Assembly (NCBI RefSeq): GCF_900343125.1
Contig: NZ_OPYL01000002.1
Coordinates: forward strand, 186,001-250,000
DNA length: 64,000 nucleotides
Source of the DNA: Dysgonomonas sp. Marseille-P4361
GTDB lineage: Bacteria; Bacteroidota; Bacteroidia; Bacteroidales; Dysgonomonadaceae
Reading direction: 5' to 3'
Part shown: positions 25,051 to 32,433 of the stretch, in pieces
Layout of the letters: each line of letters starts with the position of its first letter
Position numbering within the stretch: the stretch's first letter is position 1
Program-made: the position numbers and the translations under genes
Notes under the pieces: generated by a model
The model's input: the letters and a program-made list of their open reading frames with translations, nothing else
What the model was told of the DNA's origin: nothing
The model's database searches: none

Positions 25051-26268
25051 TTACAACAAATTCTTCATAGCTTCATCAATTTGGCTATTTTCAAAGCTAT
25101 CTAGATATATTTGTGTTGTCTTTAAATCTGAATGACCAAGCGTTTCACTTATTATGGCTATATTAACTCCAGACCGTTTTAAAACTGTTGCATATGAATG
25201 TCTTGCAACGTATGTAGTCAGAGGTATTGAGAGATTGATACTTTCTCCAATCTTCTTTAGATTTTTATTTGCCACAAAGGTAATCTTTTTAACTCTTCTA
25301 AATTGCTGTTCTGGTGTAGGGTGTATAGAATCATCTAAAATAGGGAAAATATAGTCTCTGTCAGGATCTTGGTATCTTTGTATTATTTCTAGAGCATAGG
25401 GCTGTAATAAGAAACTAATTTGTTTACCTGTCTTATGCCTTTTGTAGACTACTCTATTTGATACAATATTACTCTTCTTCAAATATGCTATATCAATCAT
25501 ATTGATGCCACATCCTAAATAGCTGAATAAGAATAAATCTTTGCTGAATTGTAATAAAGATTGAGGTCTTTTGCTAATAGTCTTTACATCCAGAGATATG
25601 ATTTTCTGAATATCTTCTTTTGTAATTGACCTTTTAGGGGTTGATTCTTTGAGTTTAGAGACATTATAATCATCAAATGGGTAATAATCCTTCTTTACTG
25701 CTTTTTCTTTAATAGCCTTGTTGTATGTAGCTCGTAAGGTACGCATCTTAATACTTATTGTATTATCTTTATTACCTCGACTCCTTAGATATGTTTCGTA
25801 TCTGTTCAAGTAGGCTACGTCAATATCTGAGAATATTATATTTAACTTTGAGAACTGGAGTAAAGAATTAAATAAGGCTTTGTAGTGTTCAGCATTTCCT
25901 ATTTTCTTTTCATTGATGAGATTTGATATTATCGTTTTTAAATAGTCTTCAACTGTTATTCTCTTTATTGGATTTTCAACCTTTTCGACTAAAGTTGTCA
26001 AAGAATAATCTCTCGCTATTGATTGAAATTCTAAAACTTGTTGTTGGTACTCTTTTAACTTTTCAGTTATAATCGCTTCTATATATTCTCTGTTAGGGCA
26101 ATTCGGCTTTGGTTTGTTTTTAACAAAATCCCAGTGATTGGGTTTTAGTGTAATTCCTGTTCTAAGGTATTTTCTTTTATTATTCTTCGTTAATTTCACT
26201 ACTAAAGGAATTGTTCCATCTGCTAAAGGCCTTCTTGCATCGCAAGTTACAGTAATAATTGTTTTCAT
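25051..26268 (-). CDS. Tyrosine recombinase (integrase) of the element
   Basis: A 405-residue site-specific recombinase. An arm-binding domain at the N-terminus (TVTCDARRPLADGTIPLVVKLTKNNKRKYLRTGI) is followed by a SAM-like core-binding domain and the catalytic domain. Visible catalytic parts: ARHSYAT (box II Arg), LGHSDLKTTQIYLD (His and nucleophile Tyr). The usual box I Arg region reads YLGCGINMIDIAYL and lacks a clear Arg, and box II has Tyr where many enzymes have His. Both variants occur in Bacteroidetes integrases. The start at 26268 is chosen because the longer frame from 26319 runs through the right 18-mer and lacks the conserved beginning. It sits beside the right attachment site, as expected. 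Confidence 0.92.
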   Translation of the reverse strand: MKTIITVTCDARRPLADGTIPLVVKLTKNNKRKYLRTGITLKPNHWDFVKNKPKPNCPNREYIEAIITEKLKEYQQQVLEFQSIARDYSLTTLVEKVENPIKRITVEDYLKTIISNLINEKKIGNAEHYKALFNSLLQFSKLNIIFSDIDVAYLNRYETYLRSRGNKDNTISIKMRTLRATYNKAIKEKAVKKDYYPFDDYNVSKLKESTPKRSITKEDIQKIISLDVKTISKRPQSLLQFSKDLFLFSYLGCGINMIDIAYLKKSNIVSNRVVYKRHKTGKQISFLLQPYALEIIQRYQDPDRDYIFPILDDSIHPTPEQQFRRVKKITFVANKNLKKIGESINLSIPLTTYVARHSYATVLKRSGVNIAIISETLGHSDLKTTQIYLDSFENSQIDEAMKNLL

Positions 26269-26274
26269 TTTTAT

Positions 26275-26292
26275 GTGCACACTTTTGTACAC
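26275..26292. repeat. Right 18-mer of the paired end sequence
   Basis: GTGCACACTTTTGTACAC, the partner of 20535-20552, lies 7 bases upstream of the integrase ATG and 56 bases from the right repeat. Binding here could affect both recombination and integrase expression. Confidence 0.55.
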
Positions 26293-26348
26293 ATAGCTTG
26301 CTTGAAAGTGTCTAAACACGTTGAAATATCAGCTTATACTACTCCTTC

Positions 26349-26446
26349 CTTGTCTATTCAAAAACAATCCTTATCTTTGCATCCACAAAGAATTTAACCA
26401 CACTAAGGAGAGGTGCTCGAGTGGTTGAAGAGGCACGCCTGGAAAG
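26349..26446 (+). repeat. Right attachment repeat (attR), part of intact tRNA-Ser
   Basis: The 98 bases are identical to 20343-20440 and include the promoter and first 40 bases of tRNA-Ser. Here the tRNA continues normally, so the element's right end supplies promoter and 5' half to rebuild the gene. Most tRNA-integrating elements instead restore the 3' end. Confidence 0.92.
26350..26379 (+). promoter_or_regulatory. tRNA-Ser promoter
   Basis: TTG at 26350-26352, 19 bases, TATCTTTG at 26372-26379: a full match to the Bacteroidetes primary-sigma promoter, 27 bases before the tRNA 5' end. The direct repeat begins one base before the TTG. Confidence 0.8.
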
Positions 26447-26494
26447 CGTGTATACCCCTAAAGGGTATCGAGAGTTCGAATCTCTTCCTCTCCG
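26407..26494 (+). tRNA. tRNA-Ser (anticodon GGA)
   Basis: An 88-base class II tRNA. Acceptor GGAGAGG (26407-26413) pairs with CCTCTCC (26487-26493), discriminator G. Anticodon arm CACGC-CTGGAAA-GCGTG gives anticodon GGA (serine, UCC/UCU). A long variable arm (TATACCCC...GGGTAT) and a GTTCGAATC T-loop are present. CCA is not encoded. It is the integration target of the 6-kb element, which rebuilds its 5' part. Confidence 0.95.
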
Positions 26495-26503
26495 CTTATA
26501 AAT

Positions 26504-26539
26504 AAAAAAGGATCAGTAATTATTACTGATCCTTTTTTT
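26504..26539. terminator. Bidirectional intrinsic terminator after tRNA-Ser
   Basis: A 16-bp stem (AAAAAAGGATCAGTAA with its complement at 26523-26538), a 3-base loop and flanking A and T tracts. It serves tRNA-Ser on plus and the lipoprotein gene on minus. Confidence 0.88.
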
Positions 26540-26576
26540 GTATGTAGTTGTCCTTAGATGAAAGGGCATTATGTCT

Positions 26577-27590
26577 TCATTCTAAAATTCGCTTTATGTA
26601 AATTTTAGTTTCGACAGTGATACTTATATTTTCAGCATATCGCGATTTTTTATAATCAATAAAATTATCACTGCCTATAGTCTTATCCTCCCCCCAGCTT
26701 GTAACCCATAGAAAGATACTGGCATCTTCTAATTCAACATTTCCTTCTTCATCTTTAACTTCTTCTTTGTATAATAAATGTACCACATCGTCGATCAATA
26801 AAACAGGGTAATCTATAGATACAAGTTTTTCTGTGTTGTCATTCCATTCGGTCATTATACACCTTTTATTCCCTTTGTCGTTTACATAAAACTTAAAAGA
26901 TGTACTTTGGAGTTTTGTCGTCATTTCTATAGAATATGCCTCTTTTATTTTACCATTTTCATATTCTCTGAATAAGTAAATCTGCCATTTGCCTTTGCAT
27001 AGGTCGTCGAAGTCAATCATATGCTTCTTGGGAGTAACTCCTTCTGTAGTAGTAGGAGCTGTTTTTATGTTGCGGGCAGTTTTAACATCAGTTATTTTAT
27101 ACCATGTGTCGTCGTTTTTAGTTGTGCCGTAATAAGACTGGTCAATCATAAGAATGCCTTTCTCCGGATTAAACTCTCGTACTCTTTGCCAGCTACGAAT
27201 AATTGTATCCCTGCCATCTTCGGTTTTGTCCGCTCTGGCATATTTTATAGTATCATCTTTTATATGGAAATCTGCTTGAAACGCTAAGTTTCCTGCTAAG
27301 TTATAGTCTTTGGCTATATACTTTCCATTTTCTTTGACAAAAGAACTTCTGAAACCATCGTAATCGATATAACGTAATCCTTGATAAGGTCGTTCTTGTC
27401 CACCTGCACCTCCGGGATTGACTGTAATTTGTTTCTCGTAATAATATGTCTCCCAAGTTCCTAAAAGAGCATCTTCGGTAGGAACGACTACCGGTGGTTC
27501 TGGTTTTATTGGCCCGTCGGGTTCATCGTTTGAGCAGGCCGTTAAGAGTGTTAGCCCTAATATAAAGAGTAAAGTAAGATTTTTTTTCAT
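26577..27590 (-). CDS. Lipoprotein with two lipocalin-like domains
   Basis: A 337-residue lipoprotein, started at the second Met (27590) since MKKNLTLLFILGLTLLTAC is a standard lipoprotein signal; the first Met adds five residues ahead of it. After a Pro-rich linker, two regions begin in the same way: LLGTWETYYYEKQ and LCKGKWQIYLFREYENG, each followed by beta strands, suggesting a duplicated lipocalin-like fold. A TATCTTTG -7 box on minus lies at 27632-27639. It probably sits at the cell envelope. No ligand or role is evident. Confidence 0.7.
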   Translation of the reverse strand: MKKNLTLLFILGLTLLTACSNDEPDGPIKPEPPVVVPTEDALLGTWETYYYEKQITVNPGGAGGQERPYQGLRYIDYDGFRSSFVKENGKYIAKDYNLAGNLAFQADFHIKDDTIKYARADKTEDGRDTIIRSWQRVREFNPEKGILMIDQSYYGTTKNDDTWYKITDVKTARNIKTAPTTTEGVTPKKHMIDFDDLCKGKWQIYLFREYENGKIKEAYSIEMTTKLQSTSFKFYVNDKGNKRCIMTEWNDNTEKLVSIDYPVLLIDDVVHLLYKEEVKDEEGNVELEDASIFLWVTSWGEDKTIGSDNFIDYKKSRYAENISITVETKIYIKRILE

Positions 27591-27753
27591 TGTTTTGTAA
27601 AACAAGCTATATTCGTTGTGTATCGTTGCTGCAAAGATACAATAATTTTAATATAAATAGAGTCTTATAGCTTTATTGTTTGGGTGTTATAGTTACCCAA
27701 ACAGCTGTCAGTGCTTAATAAACGGATAACTGCTTAGAATATTATGTTATACT

Positions 27754-28176
27754 TTATTGTCTTTTTAGTTTCATCTGATATTTATAGTCATAATCTTGGA
27801 TGCTGACAAGCATTTCATTCTTGTTTTTATCAATAGACAATACTTCAAATTTTATGCTTTTTGGTTTTTGGTCTTTTGCTGTTTTGTCCATATAATCTTT
27901 GTAAGTAATAACGATTGTATTTTCTTCAACAGAATACTTCCCCGCAATATTGAAAAGAATCAGACCTTCTGAGGCTTCGCCTTTATGGTAAATATGATTA
28001 TCTCTAAAGATATAGGTGTCGTTATTAGCCGTTATTTCTGATGTCTGATCGCCTTCGGTTCTTTCAATTTCAATCCACCGTCCGACAATATCTTTTTCGG
28101 TGAAAATTATATTCTGAGAATTAATTGCCAGAGTGGAGAGTATGAGTAATAGAGAGTAAAGGATAAATCTTTTCAT
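27754..28176 (-). CDS. Small secreted lipocalin-like protein
   Basis: A 140-residue protein with a signal peptide (cleavage near INSQN, no lipobox Cys). The mature part opens with DIVGRWIEIERTEGDQ, the GxW start of lipocalin-like domains, and continues in beta strands (TYIFRDNHIYHKG, NTIVITYKDYMDK, SIKFEVLSIDKNKNEMLVSI). It is a periplasmic or secreted protein of unknown ligand. It has the same general design as the lipoproteins at 3.5 kb and 26.6 kb. Confidence 0.65.
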   Translation of the reverse strand: MKRFILYSLLLILSTLAINSQNIIFTEKDIVGRWIEIERTEGDQTSEITANNDTYIFRDNHIYHKGEASEGLILFNIAGKYSVEENTIVITYKDYMDKTAKDQKPKSIKFEVLSIDKNKNEMLVSIQDYDYKYQMKLKRQ

Positions 28177-28223
28177 TTTGTAAGTTGGTGTTTTTGTTGT
28201 AAATGTATAATTTCTATTCTAAA

Positions 28224-28262
28224 AAAATAACAGGGTACATATTAAATAAATAGTGTACCCTG
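28224..28262 (-). terminator. Intrinsic terminator (minus strand)
   Basis: An 8-bp stem (CAGGGTAC at 28231-28238 with GTACCCTG at 28255-28262) and, on the minus strand, a T-rich tail. It lies downstream of the Asn-rich protein gene. Confidence 0.7.
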
Positions 28263-28323
28263 TATTCAAACCTAAATTACCTAAAACTTAAATGTATTAT
28301 CGTATTATCTAAACCTTTCTTTT

Positions 28324-29130
28324 TTATCTTCCTCTGCTCGATCTTTCGCTTCCTGATACCAATCTGTATTCTTTCGATTGATTAGTCGATCTGCTAGAGT
28401 TAGCTTTTCTAACATTGCTTGTTGATCTGCTGCTTGAATTTGATCTGTTAGAGCTTGAAGAATTATATGTTCTATTATTATTTCTTACAGTATTTTTATC
28501 AGATCTGGATTCCGCAGGTTTGTAGTCTTTCTTTTTATTCGAGTTGTTGGAATTATATTTTTGATTATTGTTGTTCGAATTTCTATTGTTGTTATTCTTA
28601 TATTCTTTATTGTTATTGCTTGAAGAATATCTATTGTTGGTATATCTGTTATTGTTATACCCATTATCTTTTTTGTTATTATAATGCTTATTGTCGTTAG
28701 AATACCATGTTACGCGGTTGTTTCTGCTATCGCGGTAGCGCATATCTCTACTGTCGCGGATTACATACTGATTTTTATGACCTCTGTATTTCGCATAATT
28801 TCTGTAGTGAACGTGATGTTGTCTCCAAGGATCGCGACCATTCAATACAACTTTGTATAGATTATACAAATCGTAGTGACGATATGCGTAAGGTAAGTAA
28901 CGCGCCGATATCCATCTGCCTCTGTTCATGTAATAGAACAGTTGCATATTCACATCGTAGTAACAATCTATATCAGGAAAATAATAATATCCTGCATAAT
29001 CGTATCCTACAGGGCCCCATGCTGGTTGGCGACCAATATTTATACTGATATTTATATTTTGAGCTTCAGCTGAATTGTAGAAAGAAGCTATTCCAGTCAA
29101 TAGTACAAGTGCTAATATAAACTTTTTCAT
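28324..29130 (-). CDS. Secreted Tyr/Asn/Ser-rich low-complexity protein
   Basis: A 268-residue protein with a signal peptide (cleavage near AEAQN). Residues about 25-120 form a Tyr-, Trp- and His-rich folded region (GYDYAGYYYFPDIDCYYDVN, NRGRWISARYLPYAYRHYDLY). From about 145 to the end it is a low-complexity tail of Asn, Lys, Tyr, Ser and Arg with runs of Asn. The N-terminal part resembles small Bacteroidetes envelope proteins with YYY..P..YY..N segments seen beside stress genes. The tail is basic and likely disordered, so binding to polyanions or the cell surface is possible. Function is unknown. Confidence 0.65.
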   Translation of the reverse strand: MKKFILALVLLTGIASFYNSAEAQNINISINIGRQPAWGPVGYDYAGYYYFPDIDCYYDVNMQLFYYMNRGRWISARYLPYAYRHYDLYNLYKVVLNGRDPWRQHHVHYRNYAKYRGHKNQYVIRDSRDMRYRDSRNNRVTWYSNDNKHYNNKKDNGYNNNRYTNNRYSSSNNNKEYKNNNNRNSNNNNQKYNSNNSNKKKDYKPAESRSDKNTVRNNNRTYNSSSSNRSNSSSRSTSNVRKANSSRSTNQSKEYRLVSGSERSSRGR

Positions 29131-29331
29131 AATCGTAAAGATTAAAATGGTGAATACTATTTTTATCTCTTTGTTTCTTTGATTTGTTTTTAAAGAGAAA
29201 GATTAATCAACCCTAAGATCTTTAACCTTAATTAACGATACTGGTGAAAAGATCTGAATTTTACCAACTCTCGTTACCTTTAAAGAAATGTGAAAATGAT
29301 TTATAAAAAAGTATTTGTTTTTAAGATTGTA

Positions 29332-29360
29332 TTGGCGTTGTAATAAAAAAACTATATTTG
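29332..29360 (+). promoter_or_regulatory. Promoter for the lipoprotein at 29425
   Basis: TTG at 29332-29334 and TATATTTG at 29353-29360 with 18-base spacing, 64 bases before the ATG. Confidence 0.6.
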
Positions 29361-29424
29361 CAACTCAAATTAGTTGTTCAATACAAACTGTATTATGTAT
29401 TTTTAAACACAAAAAAGAACTATT

Positions 29425-29964
29425 ATGAAAAAAATGATTTTAGCTTTATTTACAATAAGCGCGATGTTTGTCTTATCTTCATGTGGAAGTGACGATCCGG
29501 AAAAAATACAAAAAACATTTAAAGGAGTAGGAACTCAGACTATTGTGTTAGAGTCAGCGGCAGGTAGCACAACAACTCCTCCAGCGAATAAGATTAAATT
29601 GGATGAATTGTTTAAAGGGAGTGCAGACTATGGAGCTCCAATTGTAGGATGGAATTATAACCTTCGCGAATGTGAAATGAATATAGTCGGTTTACCTGAA
29701 GGTACTTCATTAGAAAATTTTAAATTGACAATAAATGATAAACCATGGCTTTTCAAGGAGACTATAACAACTAAAAATGTAAGTCTGGATAGTCAAGGCA
29801 ATGAAGTGTACAAATACTTTCAAGAAGTTCTTGCTGATATTGCTCATAAAAAACATATTGAGACTACTGTAACATTTACCCCAACTCAGTCTACTATTGG
29901 TAAGAATGTTAAATTAGAAATTAAACTTGCCGGAACATGTACATACGAGGTTGAGGTTAAGTAA
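29425..29964 (+). CDS. Small lipoprotein of unknown function
   Basis: A 179-residue lipoprotein (lipobox LSSC, Cys near 20). The mature part begins with a charged stretch, then beta strands such as TQTIVLESAAGS and a region with CEMNIVGLPEGTSLENFKLTIND, ending in VKLEIKLAGTCTYEVEV. The last segment looks like a beta-sandwich strand with a Cys that could pair with the Cys near residue 90. I know no family. It is transcribed alone from its own promoter to its own terminator. Confidence 0.65.
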   Translation: MKKMILALFTISAMFVLSSCGSDDPEKIQKTFKGVGTQTIVLESAAGSTTTPPANKIKLDELFKGSADYGAPIVGWNYNLRECEMNIVGLPEGTSLENFKLTINDKPWLFKETITTKNVSLDSQGNEVYKYFQEVLADIAHKKHIETTVTFTPTQSTIGKNVKLEIKLAGTCTYEVEVK

Positions 29965-29997
29965 GCCTCAGATACGATAATTACATAGAACTAAATA

Positions 29998-30037
29998 GAA
30001 AGCTGGATGGTATAACCATTCAGCTTTCGTCTTTTTT
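29998..30037 (+). terminator. Intrinsic terminator
   Basis: A stem of about 13 bp (GAAAGCTGGATGG with CCATTCAGCTTTC, one wobble) and a T tract after the lipoprotein gene. Confidence 0.8.
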
Positions 30038-30125
30038 AATAACCTCAAACGGGGAACTTTTTAGCTTAGATCGTTGTTATGATTAATAGACAAATTAATC
30101 CTTAATAACTAAAATGTTAATAACC

Positions 30126-31628
30126 ATGGAAGAAAACAAGAAAAGAATGACTACCAATCAAGGTATTCCGGTTGACAACGATCAAGCTTCTATCACAACG
30201 GATAAGCAACATATGACACTTCTGTCAGATACACATCTGGTGGAAAAACTTGCACATTTTGATAGAGAACGGATTCCTGAGCGTGTAGTTCATGCCAAAG
30301 GAGCTGGGGCTCATGGTTACTTTGAGGTAACTAATGATGTGACTCAGTACACTCGTGCAGCTTTTTTGTCAAAGGTTGGAAAAAAAACAGAAGTCTTTGC
30401 CCGTTTCTCTACAGTAGGAGGGGGGAGAGGTTCTGCCGATAGCGCACGTGACCCTCGCGGTTTTGCTGTTAAGTTTTATACTGAAGATGGGAACTACGAT
30501 ATGGTAGGGAACAATACACCGGTATTTTTTATTCGCGATGCAATAAAATTCCCTGATTTTATCCATACTCAAAAGAAAAACCCTCAATCAAATTTGGATG
30601 ATGCAGATGCATTCTGGGACTTTATGTCGCTAACGCCCGAAAGTGTACATCAGGCAACAATATTATTCTCAGACAGAGGTACTCCTGCATCCTATAGAAA
30701 TATGCACGGGTTCACGAGTCATGCATATATGTGGTACAACGAAAAAGGAGAGCATTTTTGGATTAAGCTCCATTTTAAAACAGATCAGGGAATTAAGAAT
30801 CTGACAAGAGAAGAAGCTACTGCATTGGCAGGTACAGATCCGGATCATGCAACACGCGACTTGTTTGAAGCTATTGAAAAGAAAGATTATCCATCATGGA
30901 GTGTGTATGTGCAAGTGATGAAGCCGGAAGAGGCTGAGAGATATGGTTTCGATGCTTTCGATGTGACAAAAACGTGGTCTCAAAAAGATTATCCTCTGAT
31001 CCCAGTAGGTAAAATGGTGTTGGATAAGAACCCTGCAAACTATTTCTCAGAAGTGGAGCAAGCAGCATTCTCTCCTGGTAACCTTGTGCCCGGAGTAGCT
31101 ATTTCTCCAGATAAAATGCTTCAAGGACGTGTGTTCAGTTACCCTGATACGCATCGTCACCGTTTAGGAACCAACTTTGATATGCTGCCAATAAACGCAC
31201 CGAAAGCGCAAGTGAATACATATCAGAGAGATGGTGCTATGAATATGCATAGTTATACTGGTCCTAACTATTATCCGAATAGTTTTGATGGAGCAACTCC
31301 GGATAAAAAATATGCTGCGCCTCCAGTTGATACGGCAGGAATAGCAGCTCGTCACGAATATGTATTGTCTGACGCAGATTATGTTCAGGCAGGAGTTTTG
31401 TACGGACAAGTGCTTTCAGACTACGATCGGAAAAATCTGGTAGGGAATATTGTGGCTCACTTAGGTAATGCTCAAAAACGTATTCAGCTACGTCAAACAG
31501 CAATATTCTACAAGGCAAATGAAGATTATGGAACTCAGGTTGCTAAAGGAATCGGGCTCGATATAGAAGAAGTGAAAAAGTTAGCAGCCATGTCGCACGA
31601 AGATCGTGTGAAAGCTACTGCTAAATAA
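30126..31628 (+). CDS. katA: Catalase (monofunctional, haem)
   Basis: A 500-residue catalase that breaks hydrogen peroxide into water and oxygen. The distal His lies in [16 protein letters not shown]; the distal Asn region is [33 protein letters not shown]; the proximal haem ligand Tyr lies in [15 protein letters not shown]. Length and lack of a C-terminal flavodoxin domain fit the small-subunit (clade 3) KatA type. The ATG at 30126 (MEENKKRM) fits family N-termini better than the ATG at 30114, which adds four residues. It is a single gene. In anaerobic or microaerophilic Bacteroidales this enzyme is part of the oxidative-stress response along with the AhpC and Dps genes in this window. Confidence 0.96.
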   Translation: MEENKKRMTTNQGIPVDNDQASITTDKQHMTLLSDTHLVEKLAHFDRERIPERVVHAKGAGAHGYFEVTNDVTQYTRAAFLSKVGKKTEVFARFSTVGGGRGSADSARDPRGFAVKFYTEDGNYDMVGNNTPVFFIRDAIKFPDFIHTQKKNPQSNLDDADAFWDFMSLTPESVHQATILFSDRGTPASYRNMHGFTSHAYMWYNEKGEHFWIKLHFKTDQGIKNLTREEATALAGTDPDHATRDLFEAIEKKDYPSWSVYVQVMKPEEAERYGFDAFDVTKTWSQKDYPLIPVGKMVLDKNPANYFSEVEQAAFSPGNLVPGVAISPDKMLQGRVFSYPDTHRHRLGTNFDMLPINAPKAQVNTYQRDGAMNMHSYTGPNYYPNSFDGATPDKKYAAPPVDTAGIAARHEYVLSDADYVQAGVLYGQVLSDYDRKNLVGNIVAHLGNAQKRIQLRQTAIFYKANEDYGTQVAKGIGLDIEEVKKLAAMSHEDRVKATAK

Positions 31629-31648
31629 AATAGTATGGAATGATAGAA

Positions 31649-31679
31649 AAAGAGACCTCAAAGCAGGTCTCTTTTTTTA
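31649..31679 (+). terminator. Intrinsic terminator of catalase gene
   Basis: A 10-bp stem (AAAGAGACCT with AGGTCTCTTT), 6-base loop and T run. Confidence 0.85.
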
Positions 31680-31704
31680 TTTAAGGATTTCTCTTTTATA
31701 AGGT

Positions 31705-32367
31705 CTAAACGGATGCAATCTTTTCTATTTCATCCGATTCGTAGATATGGTAACCTACGGTGTTTTTTTGTGCAATCTGATACATAACATAAGCTACTGT
31801 CTGAACTTTGATTGCCCTGTACTTTCTTAGTCCCCCAATCATAAATATGGATAATAACCTCATTAAGATTTCTCCTATTTTTTCTCTCAGTCTGAATTCT
31901 TTTCTGTTTCCGACTAACAATGAGGGACGAAAAATAGAAGTGGACTGAAACCCTAATTTTCTAAGTTCTTCTTCGCATTTCCCCTTAGTTCTTAAATAGA
32001 AATTGCCGGAATTAGGGTTTGCTCCTAAAGATGATATCATTGAAAACTGCTTCACTCCATTTGTTGCTGCTACTTTAGCTAACTGTACGGGGTATTCTAA
32101 ATCTACTTTTTGAAATGCAGATTGACTGCCCGCTTTTTTTATAGTTGTACCCAAGCAGCAGAACATATCATTCCCTTCTATCAGACTTTCGTAAGATTCA
32201 GGGTTGTCAAAATCGACAACATACTGTTCTAGTTTTGGGTGAGATATTTTTATATCGCTTCTGACTAAGCTTATTACTCTGTCGTATATGTCGCTTGTTA
32301 ATAAAATTTTCAACAATCGAGTTCCTGTTAGCCCCGTTCCCCCTATGATTATCGCTGTCTTAGTCAT
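31705..32367 (-). CDS. NAD(P)-binding atypical SDR / HTATIP2-like protein
   Basis: A 220-residue Rossmann-fold protein. It opens with the dinucleotide-binding motif GGTGLTG (residues about 9-15) and has DxxN-like VVDFDNPES, a FCCLGTTIKKAGS segment and SMISSLGANPNSGNFYLRTKGKCEEELRK, where YLRTKG holds the YxxxK active-site pair. The SSLGAN and YxxxK pattern places it with the atypical SDRs of the HTATIP2/YbjT type. It is probably a cytosolic oxidoreductase or a redox-sensing protein; the substrate is unknown. It lies downstream of mutS2 on the same strand, 66 bases apart. Confidence 0.82.
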   Translation of the reverse strand: MTKTAIIIGGTGLTGTRLLKILLTSDIYDRVISLVRSDIKISHPKLEQYVVDFDNPESYESLIEGNDMFCCLGTTIKKAGSQSAFQKVDLEYPVQLAKVAATNGVKQFSMISSLGANPNSGNFYLRTKGKCEEELRKLGFQSTSIFRPSLLVGNRKEFRLREKIGEILMRLLSIFMIGGLRKYRAIKVQTVAYVMYQIAQKNTVGYHIYESDEIEKIASV

Positions 32368-32433
32368 TCGTTCTCTTTCCTTTGATTAGATGTAAATATA
32401 AGTATAAACTGCTTGATAAAGAAATAAATGTGC

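Larger units (their letters stand above)
20343..26446. mobile_element. Integrative element of about 6 kb in tRNA-Ser(GGA)
   Basis: The region is bounded by 98-bp perfect direct repeats, the right one forming part of an intact tRNA-Ser gene. The repeat period is 6,006 bases. Inside, all clear genes lie on the minus strand: a tyrosine recombinase next to the right end, a single-subunit polymerase, two membrane-anchored proteins of unknown function, and one or two tiny membrane peptides. No relaxase, portal, capsid, terminase or partition gene is seen. It is best described as a small, probably non-self-transmissible integrative element with its own polymerase, perhaps a satellite mobilised by a helper. 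That last point is inference. Confidence 0.9.

Noticed and set aside
26269-26319. Longer N-terminus of the integrase
   Set aside because: The extra codons read through the 18-mer end sequence and the conserved arm-binding domain begins at the ATG at 26268.
28470-28680. Possible CRISPR or tandem DNA repeat
   Set aside because: The repetition comes from Asn, Lys and Tyr codons in a low-complexity protein tail; there are no regular repeats with spacers.
28455-28700. Plus-strand Cys/Tyr-rich open frame
   Set aside because: It is the complement of the Asn-rich repeat codons of the minus-strand gene and has no independent evidence.
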